Source of the DNA: Limimaricola sp964022235
Lineage (GTDB): Bacteria > Pseudomonadota > Alphaproteobacteria > Rhodobacterales > Rhodobacteraceae
Direction: 5' to 3'
Length of the DNA stretch: 64,000 nucleotides
NCBI RefSeq assembly: GCF_964022235.1
Contig: NZ_CAXHZL010000009.1
Location: 98,741-162,740 of the forward strand
The notes under the pieces are model-generated. The model searched no databases. It was not told the DNA's origin and worked only from the letters and a program-made list of their open reading frames with translations. A program made the position numbers and the translations under genes. Below are positions 1-8,192 of this stretch, one piece after another. How positions within the stretch are numbered: position 1 is the first letter of the stretch; every line of letters begins with the position of its first letter.

Positions 1-2
1 AT

Positions 3-497
3 CTTGCAGCCGAAGCGCTTGCGGAATCGATGGCCGATAACGACTCGATCATCGATACGGGTGACGGCGGCATGGCAGACGGAAGCGCCATGGTGGACGT
101 CAGCACCACCTCGACCGGCGATGTCACTGCGATGTCGGGCGATGGCGGCGCAGGTGGCATAGGCAGCGCCACGGGCGGTGCCAGCGGCACGGCGCAGGGT
201 GGAATCGCCAACGGCGGCAACGCCAATGGCGGTGACGGGACCGGCGGCGCCAGCGGCGACGCGATGACCGGGGCGGGCGGCAGCGCTGGCCACGCCGGGA
301 CTTGGGGCTCGTCGAACGGCGACGACGGCTACGTGACGGGGGAATCCTTCGCCTCCGCCGCGGCGCAGGTCGACACCAACGCGTTCAACCAAGACATCGT
401 GATGGGTGCCAACGTCCTCGGAAACACCGTGGACATGAACGTGGTCGGAGGCTCCTTCAGCTCCAACTACGTCGGCGACGACAGCGACGGTATGTAA
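3..497 (+). CDS. Glycine-rich protein, C-terminal part (5' end outside window)
   Basis: The reading frame is open from the first bases of the window, so the start probably lies upstream; the first in-window ATG is at 30. The visible protein is extremely rich in Gly, Ala, Asp, Ser and Thr with GG-x-A/N/S stretches (about residues 35-95 counted from that ATG). It ends in a distinct non-repetitive tail containing GANVLGN and NYVGDDSDG. The same kind of module recurs in the next gene. It precedes a type I secretion operon, so an exported structural or adhesive substrate is plausible, but no RTX nonapeptide repeat is seen. Function is inferred from context only. Confidence 0.7.
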   Translation, partial: LAAEALAESMADNDSIIDTGDGGMADGSAMVDVSTTSTGDVTAMSGDGGAGGIGSATGGASGTAQGGIANGGNANGGDGTGGASGDAMTGAGGSAGHAGTWGSSNGDDGYVTGESFASAAAQVDTNAFNQDIVMGANVLGNTVDMNVVGGSFSSNYVGDDSDGM

Positions 498-512
498 GCC
501 GCCGCGACAACA

Positions 513-542
513 ACCCGGGGCCGGCGATGCCCGGCCCCGGGT
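513..542 (+). terminator. Strong GC hairpin after the glycine-rich gene
   Basis: A perfect 12-bp stem (ACCCGGGGCCGG and its complement) with a 6-nt loop begins 16 nt after the stop codon. Only a short weak T run follows, so it may act as a terminator or as an mRNA 3'-end stabiliser and processing signal. Confidence 0.7.
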
Positions 543-597
543 CTTGCCATCCCTTCCTCCTGACGGATCGGCAAGGTTTCTCCCCGCAAGCAACAAA

Positions 598-625
598 GGC
601 ACCCGCCACCTTCATGGCGGGTGCC
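598..625 (+). promoter_or_regulatory. Perfect 11-bp leader hairpin just upstream of the 651 start
   Basis: GGCACCCGCCA pairs perfectly with TGGCGGGTGCC across a 6-nt loop. It ends about 12 nt before the GCAGGGG ribosome-binding site of the next gene, so it could be a leader structure or a second terminator-like element. Confidence 0.5.
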
Positions 626-650
626 ACGCACCGAAAGCAGGGGCCAAATC

Positions 651-3146
651 ATGTCGATGGATCGAATTACCGAAATCATCGCGCACTTCATTGGCGACTT
701 CGCGCTGTCCGACGAACTAGGCCGTATCAGGGCCGATTACCGAGAGATCCCGGCAGTGCCGGATGCCGACCTTGAGCTCGACGGGCTTGTTTTCAAAGGG
801 CTCCGACTTGCACCTGCACATGAGATCGAGGACCTCGATCCCGAGATCGTGCACCTGCCGCTTCCTCCCTCCCCTTTCGCGATATTCGTGGCACCTCCTC
901 TGCCGCTGCCCGGACCCGAGCATGTGCTCGAAACCGTCTCGGCCGCGGTGCCCAAGATCGAGCTTCCCACCCTTATCAACGCCTCTTACCGGCCCGACCT
1001 CGTCGCCGGTCAAGAGATGCCGCCGCCCTCCAGCGTCGCGGCGATCCTGCATATGTCGAACCGCATCGAGGATGCCGATTTTTTCGGCCCCGTGAGCGCG
1101 GCCTCGATCGCGGCCGCGGCCGGGCTGTCGGACATGCTGCAGCTCATGAGCGCACAGCTCGCGGCGCTTTCGCCGCTGCCCGCGCCGCTTGAGGCTTTGT
1201 CGGGCAGCTCTGTCGGGGCGCTCGACTGGGCCAGTGTAACGGCCGAAATCCTCGCGGCGGCCGAGCAGCTTGTCCAATCGCCGCTCGGCGGTGTCGTGTT
1301 GCTCGGCGGTGAGACGCTGGGGGTACACGTCGACGGCGTGCTGACCCACGCGCTGCCGGACTGGCAGGATCTGCTGCCTCAGTTCCTGCGCGATGACGAC
1401 GCGGACGATGAGGCAGGTGACGGGTCGAACGTCGAGGCCATGGCACGCGCCGACGGGACGGACGAGCCCGACGACGCCGAGGCCTATGGCAAGGCCGATG
1501 ACCCCGAAGCTCCGAACGACACCGACGGCATCGACGGCAAGACCGTCGCCGCGACCGACGTGGAAGGTGCCTTCGACAAGGCGATGACCGGTCTCAAGGA
1601 AACGGGCACCCCTGTTGCCGATGCGCAGACCACGCCTCTCATTGTGACGGGGGCGAACCAGCTGATCAACGAGGTCACGATCACCTCGAACTGGCTCGAT
1701 GCGCCGGTGATCGTGGTGGAAGGCGACGCGCGCGCCCTCACCGCAATCTCGCAGGTGAACGTAACCTTCGACCGCGACTCCATCGCGGGTACGTCGCAAC
1801 AGGATCAGGCACCCTCGCTGGTGAAGAACGCCGTTTCGATCACGAGCACGTCGAACGCCGCCCCCCGCAATCCGGATCATGCCGATCAGCAACCCGTCGG
1901 CTGGGCGATCGCCCGCATCACCGGCGATCTGGTGCAGGTGAACGGGGTGCAGCAATACAACTTCGCCAGCGACACCGACAGCGTGCGCATCGATGTGCCC
2001 TCCTCGGGCCTACGGCTGTCAGGGGGCGAGAACCAGCTCGAAAACCTCGCCGTCCTCAACGAGTTCGGCTGGACCTTCGACCTGATCGTGGTCGGCGGCA
2101 ACATGCTTGAGGCGAACCTGATCCGGCAGATGAACCTGGCGCTCGACGACGACATCGTTGCGCCGAAGGTGCAGCAGGCCGCGACGCCGCAGCCCGTTCC
2201 GGTCAAGACGAGCACCGTCGCCAAGGACTTGGCACCCAGCAAGACAGTGTCGCATGGCAAAAGCGACACGAGCGCGAAAAGCCAGACCAGCGACACCGGC
2301 CCAACGACCGGCGTGGCCGAGGCGGTCGCGGTTCAATCGGGAACAGCGGTCTCGGTAGCATCGGCGCCGGTGACATCGGCCCCGACGGCGGCCTCTTCGG
2401 TGGCCCCGAAGACCATCGCTCCGGAGCCCGCCGCCGACCCTGTCTCGAGCGTGGCCCCTGCCTCGAACCCTGTTGCAACATCGACGCCTGCTTCGGTTTC
2501 GACCCAGCCAGCCGTCTCCACGCCCGCCCTCGCCGCGTCAGGCGCGCCCGCGAACCTGAGCTACAACGAGGCGCGCATCCACACGCAAGGGCAAGACGTG
2601 GCTGCTGCGGTGCCCAAGGTGCTCGGACAGGCCAGCAAGGCGCTGACCGATGGAGCCGAGGCGCTGGGGCGCGAGGTTCTGGGGCTCGATCTCTTCGAGG
2701 GCGTCGAACTGCTCAAGGTCCTGCTGATCGAAGGCGATTTCACGACGATCAACTGGATCGATCAGATCAACGTGCTGGGCGATCAGGATCGGGTGGACAT
2801 GCTGCAAGAGGCGATCGCCGCCTTGCCCGACGCGCAACTTGTGACCGGATCGAACCTGCTGGTGAACCTGGCGTCGATCTCCAAGCTGGGCGTCGACTCC
2901 AAGATCATGGCCAAGGGCGACGCCTATAGCGACGCGCTTCTGCATCAGGCGGGGTTCGTGGAAGACGCGGCTCCGGCCTCCGGCGCGGGGCTCGCGCAGC
3001 TTGCCAGCGAGGCGGTCGCCTTTCTGGCCGACGGCATGATCGAAACGGCGGCCGCCGATCTCGAGGCCGCGCAGACGACGCTCGATGGCGGTCTTGCCGC
3101 GATGTCGACCAGCCAGGTCGACTTGATGCAAACCATGCTGAGCTAG
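651..3146 (+). CDS. Large modular protein of type I secretion locus
   Basis: This 831-residue protein precedes an ABC/HlyD exporter pair. The ATG at 651 is chosen because GCAGGGG lies 7 nt upstream; the frame also allows a GTG at 621. An N-terminal alpha/proline-rich part is followed by an acidic Asp/Glu linker (about residues 248-305). Modules of N-x-L-x-N, a V-x-G(D/N) strand and a Q-(I/M/V)-N segment start near residues 331 and 454. Related copies near 691 and 731 follow an Ala/Pro/Thr/Ser linker. There is no signal peptide, which suits type I export or a cytoplasmic partner of the exporter. Similar genes beside such exporters are usually called type I secretion protein; the biochemical role is not known to me. 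Confidence 0.75.
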   Translation: MSMDRITEIIAHFIGDFALSDELGRIRADYREIPAVPDADLELDGLVFKGLRLAPAHEIEDLDPEIVHLPLPPSPFAIFVAPPLPLPGPEHVLETVSAAVPKIELPTLINASYRPDLVAGQEMPPPSSVAAILHMSNRIEDADFFGPVSAASIAAAAGLSDMLQLMSAQLAALSPLPAPLEALSGSSVGALDWASVTAEILAAAEQLVQSPLGGVVLLGGETLGVHVDGVLTHALPDWQDLLPQFLRDDDADDEAGDGSNVEAMARADGTDEPDDAEAYGKADDPEAPNDTDGIDGKTVAATDVEGAFDKAMTGLKETGTPVADAQTTPLIVTGANQLINEVTITSNWLDAPVIVVEGDARALTAISQVNVTFDRDSIAGTSQQDQAPSLVKNAVSITSTSNAAPRNPDHADQQPVGWAIARITGDLVQVNGVQQYNFASDTDSVRIDVPSSGLRLSGGENQLENLAVLNEFGWTFDLIVVGGNMLEANLIRQMNLALDDDIVAPKVQQAATPQPVPVKTSTVAKDLAPSKTVSHGKSDTSAKSQTSDTGPTTGVAEAVAVQSGTAVSVASAPVTSAPTAASSVAPKTIAPEPAADPVSSVAPASNPVATSTPASVSTQPAVSTPALAASGAPANLSYNEARIHTQGQDVAAAVPKVLGQASKALTDGAEALGREVLGLDLFEGVELLKVLLIEGDFTTINWIDQINVLGDQDRVDMLQEAIAALPDAQLVTGSNLLVNLASISKLGVDSKIMAKGDAYSDALLHQAGFVEDAAPASGAGLAQLASEAVAFLADGMIETAAADLEAAQTTLDGGLAAMSTSQVDLMQTMLS

Positions 3147-3157
3147 CGAGGAGCGAT

Positions 3158-5299
3158 ATGCGCGTGAAAGACTACGCAGATCCCATCCGTCCCGATCCTC
3201 CCCTGCGCCGCGAGGCGCGACCCACGCGATTGCCTCGCTTTCTCAGATCCACCCAACCCGGCCAGCCGGACATCCGTGACACCACGGCCCGTGCCACGCC
3301 AGAGCCCCCGGAAGACATGCCCAAGGCGCGTCCCGAAACACCCCCAGAGACACCCCCAGAGACACCCTCTGAAGCGCGCCGATCCGAGCGTCCCGCCGCG
3401 CGCGGGCCGGATGAAGGGCCACCGCTTCCGGGACGGATCATCGAGGCCGATCGCGGCCCGTTGCCCAAGCACGACGCTCCCGAAGTGCCGGATGGCGGCA
3501 CGGGCGGTGGCGGCCCGGTGGAGCGCGGCGGCGGTGGTGGCGGCGGCGGGCCTTTGCCGCCCAAGTTTCACAAGCGCATGGCGCCCGAGAATTACGGGCA
3601 GGCGCTGCGGCTCGGGATCGGCGCGGTGCGGCGCAACCTCGTGATGGTCCTCGTGCTGACCTGTGCCACCAACCTGCTGATCCTCGCGATCCCGATCTAC
3701 CTGTTCCAGATCTCGGACCGGGTGCTGACCAGCCGTTCGGTCGACACGCTCATCATGCTCACCATCGTCATCGTCGGCGCGGTGATCCTGCAGGCGGTGT
3801 TCGACGCGATCCGCCGGTTCATGCTGATGCGCACGGCGGTCGAGGTGGCCGCGCGGCTCGGCGCGCCGATCCTGAGCGCGGCCTCGGCGGCGGCGCTGCA
3901 CGGATCGGGGCGCGAGTACCAGACGCTGGGCGATCTGCAGCAGCTGCGCAGCTTCATCGTCTCGGGCACCTTGCTGTCGTTTCTCGACGTGCCTTTCACC
4001 CCGCTGTTCATCTTCGCGATTTTCATGGTGCACCCGCATCTGGGGCTGATCGTGATCAGCACGGCGATGGCGCTTCTGGTGATCACCCTGATCAACCAAA
4101 AGCTCACCGCGCGTTCCTTTGCCGAGGCCAACGCCGCGCAGAGCCGTGCCAACCTCCATCTCGACTCGATGGCGCGCAACAGCCAGATCATCAACGCGCT
4201 GGCCATGATCCCCGAGGCGGTGCGGATCTGGGGGCGCGACTCGGCGATCTCTCTTACTGCGCAGGTTCGCGCGCAGGACCGCAACATCGCCGCCTCCGCC
4301 GTGAGCCGCGCGGTACGGCTTCTCACCCAGATCGCGATGCTGGGCTGGGGCGCCTATCTGGCCATCGGCGGCGAGATCACCGGCGGCATGGTGATCGCCG
4401 CCTCGATCATCGCGGGCCGGGCCTTGGCGCCGATCGAAGGCGCGATCGAAGGCTGGAGCGGCTACGCGCTTTCGCGCGCGGCCTATGGCCGGATCTCGGC
4501 GTTGCTCACCGGCTCGCGGTTGATGTTCGAGCGGCTGAACCTGCCGCGCCCGGAGGGGCGGCTCGACGTGGAGCGGCTTCTTTACGTGCCCGGCGGCACC
4601 AAGCAGGTCGTGCTCAATGGCATCAGCTTCTCGCTCGATCCGGGCGACACGCTGGCGATCATCGGCAACTCTGGGGCGGGCAAGACGACGCTGGGCAAGA
4701 TGCTGGTGGGCTCGATCCTGCCGACCTCGGGCAACGTGCGGCTCGATCTGATGGACCTGCGCAACTGGGACCCGCGCCAGCTTGGCGAAAACATTGGTTA
4801 TCTGCCGCAGGACGTGCAGCTGTTCCCGGGCAGCATCAAGGACAACATCGGCCGGATGCGGCATGACGCGACCGATGCGCAGATCTACCACGCTGCGGCG
4901 CTGGCCGATGTGCACGAGATGATCGCCAACTTGCCGCAGGGCTATGAGACGGTCGTCGCCGCCGACGGCGCGCCGCTTTCGGGCGGCCAAAAGCAGCGCA
5001 TCGCGCTGGCACGGGCCTTCTTCGGAGAGCCGCGCTTCGTGGTGCTCGACGAGCCCAACTCCAACCTCGACAGCGCCGGCGACAAGGCGCTGGCTCAGGC
5101 GATCCGCCACGCCAAGCAGAACAAGATCACCGTGGTCGTGGTGACGCAAAAGCCGTCGCTGCTTACCGCGGTCGACAAGATCATGCTGCTTGGCGACGGC
5201 ACGATCCAGATGTTCGGCGCGCGGATGGAGGTGCTCACCAAGCTCGCGGGCGACAAGGCCCCGCGCGTGCCGCGAGCAAACGGGGGAGGCGGATCATGA
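3158..5299 (+). CDS. Type I secretion permease/ATPase (PrtD/HlyB family)
   Basis: This inner-membrane ABC exporter energises type I secretion. A hydrophilic Pro/Glu/Gly-rich N-terminal extension of about 140 residues precedes an ABC transmembrane domain (about 150-430) and a nucleotide-binding domain. The latter has Walker A GNSGAGKT at 503-510, LSGGQ from 607 and Walker B VVLDE near 628-632. At 713 residues it is longer than a typical 580-residue PrtD because of the extension. SD-like GAGGAG lies before the ATG. Its TGA overlaps the ATG of the adaptor gene, so the two are translationally coupled. The exported substrate is probably encoded upstream (inference). Confidence 0.95.
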   Translation: MRVKDYADPIRPDPPLRREARPTRLPRFLRSTQPGQPDIRDTTARATPEPPEDMPKARPETPPETPPETPSEARRSERPAARGPDEGPPLPGRIIEADRGPLPKHDAPEVPDGGTGGGGPVERGGGGGGGGPLPPKFHKRMAPENYGQALRLGIGAVRRNLVMVLVLTCATNLLILAIPIYLFQISDRVLTSRSVDTLIMLTIVIVGAVILQAVFDAIRRFMLMRTAVEVAARLGAPILSAASAAALHGSGREYQTLGDLQQLRSFIVSGTLLSFLDVPFTPLFIFAIFMVHPHLGLIVISTAMALLVITLINQKLTARSFAEANAAQSRANLHLDSMARNSQIINALAMIPEAVRIWGRDSAISLTAQVRAQDRNIAASAVSRAVRLLTQIAMLGWGAYLAIGGEITGGMVIAASIIAGRALAPIEGAIEGWSGYALSRAAYGRISALLTGSRLMFERLNLPRPEGRLDVERLLYVPGGTKQVVLNGISFSLDPGDTLAIIGNSGAGKTTLGKMLVGSILPTSGNVRLDLMDLRNWDPRQLGENIGYLPQDVQLFPGSIKDNIGRMRHDATDAQIYHAAALADVHEMIANLPQGYETVVAADGAPLSGGQKQRIALARAFFGEPRFVVLDEPNSNLDSAGDKALAQAIRHAKQNKITVVVVTQKPSLLTAVDKIMLLGDGTIQMFGARMEVLTKLAGDKAPRVPRANGGGGS
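3338..3369 (+). repeat. 12-bp tandem repeat in exporter N-terminus
   Basis: Two perfect copies of ACACCCCCAGAG and a third partial copy encode an E-T-P-P repeat in the hydrophilic extension of the ABC exporter. Copy-number change would stay in frame. Confidence 0.8.
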
Positions 5300-6636
5300 C
5301 CGTTGCGCGATTGACGGCGGACGAGGGCGAATGGTTCGCCGACGTCCCGCGCTCGGTGCGGCGACACACGTTCTGGGGGCTGGTGCTGCTGGTGCTGAGT
5401 TTTGGCGGTTTCGGCACATGGGCGTTGCGCGCGCCGCTGGCGGCGGCGGTGATTGCGCAGGGCAGCTTCGTGGCCACAGGCCAGAACAAGATCGTGCAGC
5501 ATTTCGAGGGCGGGATCATCAAGGAGATCCTCGTCAGCGAAGGCGACCGGGTCGAAGCGGGGCAGCTTTTGCTGCGGCTCGACGGCACGCAGGCGGTGGC
5601 GGCCGAGCGCGAGTTGCAGCTGCGCCGCTTCCGGCTCGAGGCGACGCAGGCCCGGCTGGAGGCCGAGGAAGGGCGCCGGGACGACCTGCGCTTTCCAGAG
5701 CATCTCGAGGCGGCGCGCGAGGACATCACGGTGGCGGGCATTCTTGACGGGCAGGAGCTGGCCTACCGGGTGTCGCGCGGCGCGCTTGAAAACGACCTCG
5801 CACTTCTGGAGCGCAGCGTGCAGGCGCTGCTGATCCGGGCCCGCGGTTACGAGACTCAGCTCGGCACCCATCGCGGTCAGCTGGAGCTGCTCGAAGCCGA
5901 GCACGCAGACAAGTCGGCGTTGTTCGAGCGCGGGTTGCTGCGCCGGCCAGAGCTTCTCGCCATCGAGCGGGCCCGGCTCGAGGCGGAGGGGCAGATCGGC
6001 AGGCTCGAGGCCGAGATCGCCGAGATCGACGAGGTCGTGCTGAAGCACCGGGCACAGATCGAGCAGGAGATCGACCGCTACCGCGAAAAGGCGCTCGACG
6101 AGCTGCAGGGCGTGCAGTCGCAGCTCGAAAGCATCAACGAGCAGTTTCGCACTGCGCATTCGGTCCGCGAGCGCGTCAACCTGACCGCGCCTGTCGCGGG
6201 CACGGTGGTGCGGCTGTATTTTCACACCGCCGGAGGCGTCATCGAAAGCGGACGGCCGATCCTCGAGATCCTGCCCGTGGACGAGCCGTTGATCATCGAG
6301 GTGCAGATCCCACGGGTCGAGATCGACAGCGTGCGGCGCGGCCAGTCCGCGACGGTGCGGCTTACCGCGCTCAACCAGCGCACGACGCCAGTGCTTGATG
6401 GCGAGGTCTATTACGTCTCGGCGGATGCGATCACCGACGGCACCGGGGCGGAGATGCGCGAGATCTATCTCGCGCGGATTTCCATCGCCGCCGAGCAGCT
6501 CGAACGGGTGCGCAACTTTGCCCCCACGCCGGGGATGCCGGCCGAGATCATGATCCAGACGGCGTCGCGGACCTTCGTTCAGTATATCTCAAAGCCGATC
6601 AAGGACAGCATGACCCGCGCGTTCCGCGAGCAGTGA
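5296..6636 (+). CDS. HlyD-family type I secretion periplasmic adaptor
   Basis: This is the membrane-fusion subunit that links the ABC exporter to an outer-membrane TolC-type channel (no TolC gene in the window). It has 446 residues with one N-terminal membrane segment (about 25-50), a biotinyl-lipoyl-like motif HFEGGIIKEILVSEGDRV, a long Arg/Glu/Leu coiled-coil hairpin (about 105-290) and the C-terminal HlyD signature ending in FVQYISKPIKDSMTRAFRE. Length and order match PrtE/HlyD. The start overlaps the upstream stop as ATGA. A GC-rich hairpin follows 12 nt after the stop, marking the likely operon end. Confidence 0.95.
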   Translation: MTVARLTADEGEWFADVPRSVRRHTFWGLVLLVLSFGGFGTWALRAPLAAAVIAQGSFVATGQNKIVQHFEGGIIKEILVSEGDRVEAGQLLLRLDGTQAVAAERELQLRRFRLEATQARLEAEEGRRDDLRFPEHLEAAREDITVAGILDGQELAYRVSRGALENDLALLERSVQALLIRARGYETQLGTHRGQLELLEAEHADKSALFERGLLRRPELLAIERARLEAEGQIGRLEAEIAEIDEVVLKHRAQIEQEIDRYREKALDELQGVQSQLESINEQFRTAHSVRERVNLTAPVAGTVVRLYFHTAGGVIESGRPILEILPVDEPLIIEVQIPRVEIDSVRRGQSATVRLTALNQRTTPVLDGEVYYVSADAITDGTGAEMREIYLARISIAAEQLERVRNFAPTPGMPAEIMIQTASRTFVQYISKPIKDSMTRAFREQ

Positions 6637-6952
6637 CCTGCTCAGGGGCCGGGGGGCATGGTGCTCCCCCGGTGCGGATCGCGCCCGGCAGCGGGTCATG
6701 GCGTGCGCCCGCGCTCGTTCCCTCCCGCGCGTGCGAGACCCCACGGGGGGGCTTCCGATTGTGTCGAAATCCGATCCGCCCGCCTCCTCGCGGGCAGATT
6801 TCGATCGCCGGATCGCGGACAATGCCCGTGGCCCGCAGGGGATCGGGGCGGCGGATCGGGACAAAACAGGCCCGGTCACAAGGCCGCCACAGTCTCGGCG
6901 AGTGACAGCCGCATTGCGCCTATACTTCATTAACCATGATGAACGGATTCCC
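6637..6952. other. 316-bp gap between secretion and glucan operons
   Basis: Apart from the hairpin at its left end I see no gene here. The sensor frame remains open back to 6698, but those upstream codons give an Arg/Pro-rich peptide with no family character. The right part (about 6905-6950) is richer in A/T and probably holds the promoter of the beta-glucan operon. Confidence 0.5.
6649..6672 (+). terminator. Hairpin after the secretion operon
   Basis: CCGGGGGGCA pairs with TGCTCCCCCGG with one bulged base and a very short loop, directly after the HlyD-like gene. There is no T tract, so it is a candidate terminator only. Confidence 0.5.
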
Positions 6953-8056
6953 ATGGTGGTAAGCAGAATGCTACTTGCGCGCAGATACAAATTGCCCAGC
7001 CTGACGACAGCCTTGTTCGGCTTCGTCACACTCTTTGCCGTCTTGGGGTTCGGCGCGATGACCCTCGTGGCCGATCGCAGGCTCGATAACGTCGCGAGCG
7101 CGGTGCAGTCGGAATCGGTCTATCTGCGCGGCGAGGCGCTGCGCATGAACCTCTCCAAGGCCCTCGACCGGGAATGGAATTCGGTCAACGCGGTGGCCGG
7201 CACCTTGCGGATGAAGCAGATCCGGGCCGCGCGGCCCCGACTGACCGCTATCTCGCGCATCTCGGACTCGATCGCCTGGGCCGGCATCGCAGATGCCAGC
7301 GGCCGTCTGGTGGCCAGCTCGCATTCCGAGCTCGAAGGTCAGGACGTGTCGCGCGCCATGTGGTTCCGGCGCGGTCTCACCGGCAACCACATCGCCACGG
7401 CCCCGGTCGGCGATCCGCTTGCCCGGATCGTTCCGAGCGACCTCGAAGGCCCGGTGCAATTCGTCGACCTCTCCGCCGCGATCCGCGACGAACAGGGCCG
7501 TGTCGATGGCGTGCTGCTGTACCGTCTCAACGCGGGCTGGATCCAGAACTACCTGATCGAATCCGCCAAGGTGCTCGATCTCGACCTGTTCCTCGTCGAC
7601 GGTCGCGGGCGAGTGTTGTTCGACTATATCCAAGCGGTGCCCGGCGGCCTGTCGGACCGCGCGGCGCAGGTCGTGGCCTCGGGCCAGCAAGGCACCTTCC
7701 GGGTCGAGCACGACGCCAAGCACGACGTGTTCCTCGCGCTGCTGCCCAAGCTCGTGACCAACGGCATGGCCTCGCTCGACTGGCGGCTGGTGGCGCGGGT
7801 GCCGACGCAGATCACGGGCCTCGGCCTCGGCTCCTTCATGCTGTCGCGCGACATCGTGGCCCTGCTGCTCGGCTCGATGCTGGCGCTGCTGCTCGGCACC
7901 GTCCTGTTCAGCCGCTATTTCCTGAGGCCGTTGCGCACCCTCTCGCGCGAGGCCGAGGCCATCGCCGAGGGCCGCGACATCTATCCCGCCGAACAGCGCA
8001 GCAGCCGTGAGGCAGAGATCCTCTCCGCGGCGATCGTCCGGATTCAGAAGGTCTGA
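6953..8056 (+). CDS. Membrane sensor with periplasmic domain and HAMP, no output domain
   Basis: This 367-residue protein has a membrane segment near residues 17-38, a periplasmic dCache-like region (about 40-300; WAGIADASGRLVASS and similar strands are typical of Cache folds), a second membrane segment (about 305-325) and a HAMP linker (RYFLRPLRTLSREAEAIAEG). It stops shortly after HAMP. No histidine kinase, GGDEF/EAL or methyl-accepting domain follows in this frame. It sits 136 bp ahead of the glucan synthase genes, so it may sense a signal for that operon through a partner protein (inference). The start could also be ATG 6968; neither site has a strong ribosome-binding site. Confidence 0.8.
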   Translation: MVVSRMLLARRYKLPSLTTALFGFVTLFAVLGFGAMTLVADRRLDNVASAVQSESVYLRGEALRMNLSKALDREWNSVNAVAGTLRMKQIRAARPRLTAISRISDSIAWAGIADASGRLVASSHSELEGQDVSRAMWFRRGLTGNHIATAPVGDPLARIVPSDLEGPVQFVDLSAAIRDEQGRVDGVLLYRLNAGWIQNYLIESAKVLDLDLFLVDGRGRVLFDYIQAVPGGLSDRAAQVVASGQQGTFRVEHDAKHDVFLALLPKLVTNGMASLDWRLVARVPTQITGLGLGSFMLSRDIVALLLGSMLALLLGTVLFSRYFLRPLRTLSREAEAIAEGRDIYPAEQRSSREAEILSAAIVRIQKV

Positions 8057-8192
8057 GAGAGGCGCAGGGGTCACGCGGCGGTCTCCATGCCCCGCGCGAC
8101 CCACCGTCACACTTGATGCGGCGCGCCCGCGACCGCGACACCAAAAGGGCCGATCCACCGGTCCGACCGTCGCAACGACAAGGAAATCACCC

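Noticed and set aside
30..497. Glycine-rich gene as an RTX toxin or S-layer RTX protein
   Set aside because: No GGxGxD nonapeptide repeats are present; the Gly-rich part lacks the calcium-binding spacing.
3143..5149. 668-residue minus-strand open frame opposite the ABC exporter
   Set aside because: It is rich in Arg, His, Asp and Gln as expected of a GC-rich antisense shadow, and the plus-strand ABC transporter has clear catalytic motifs.
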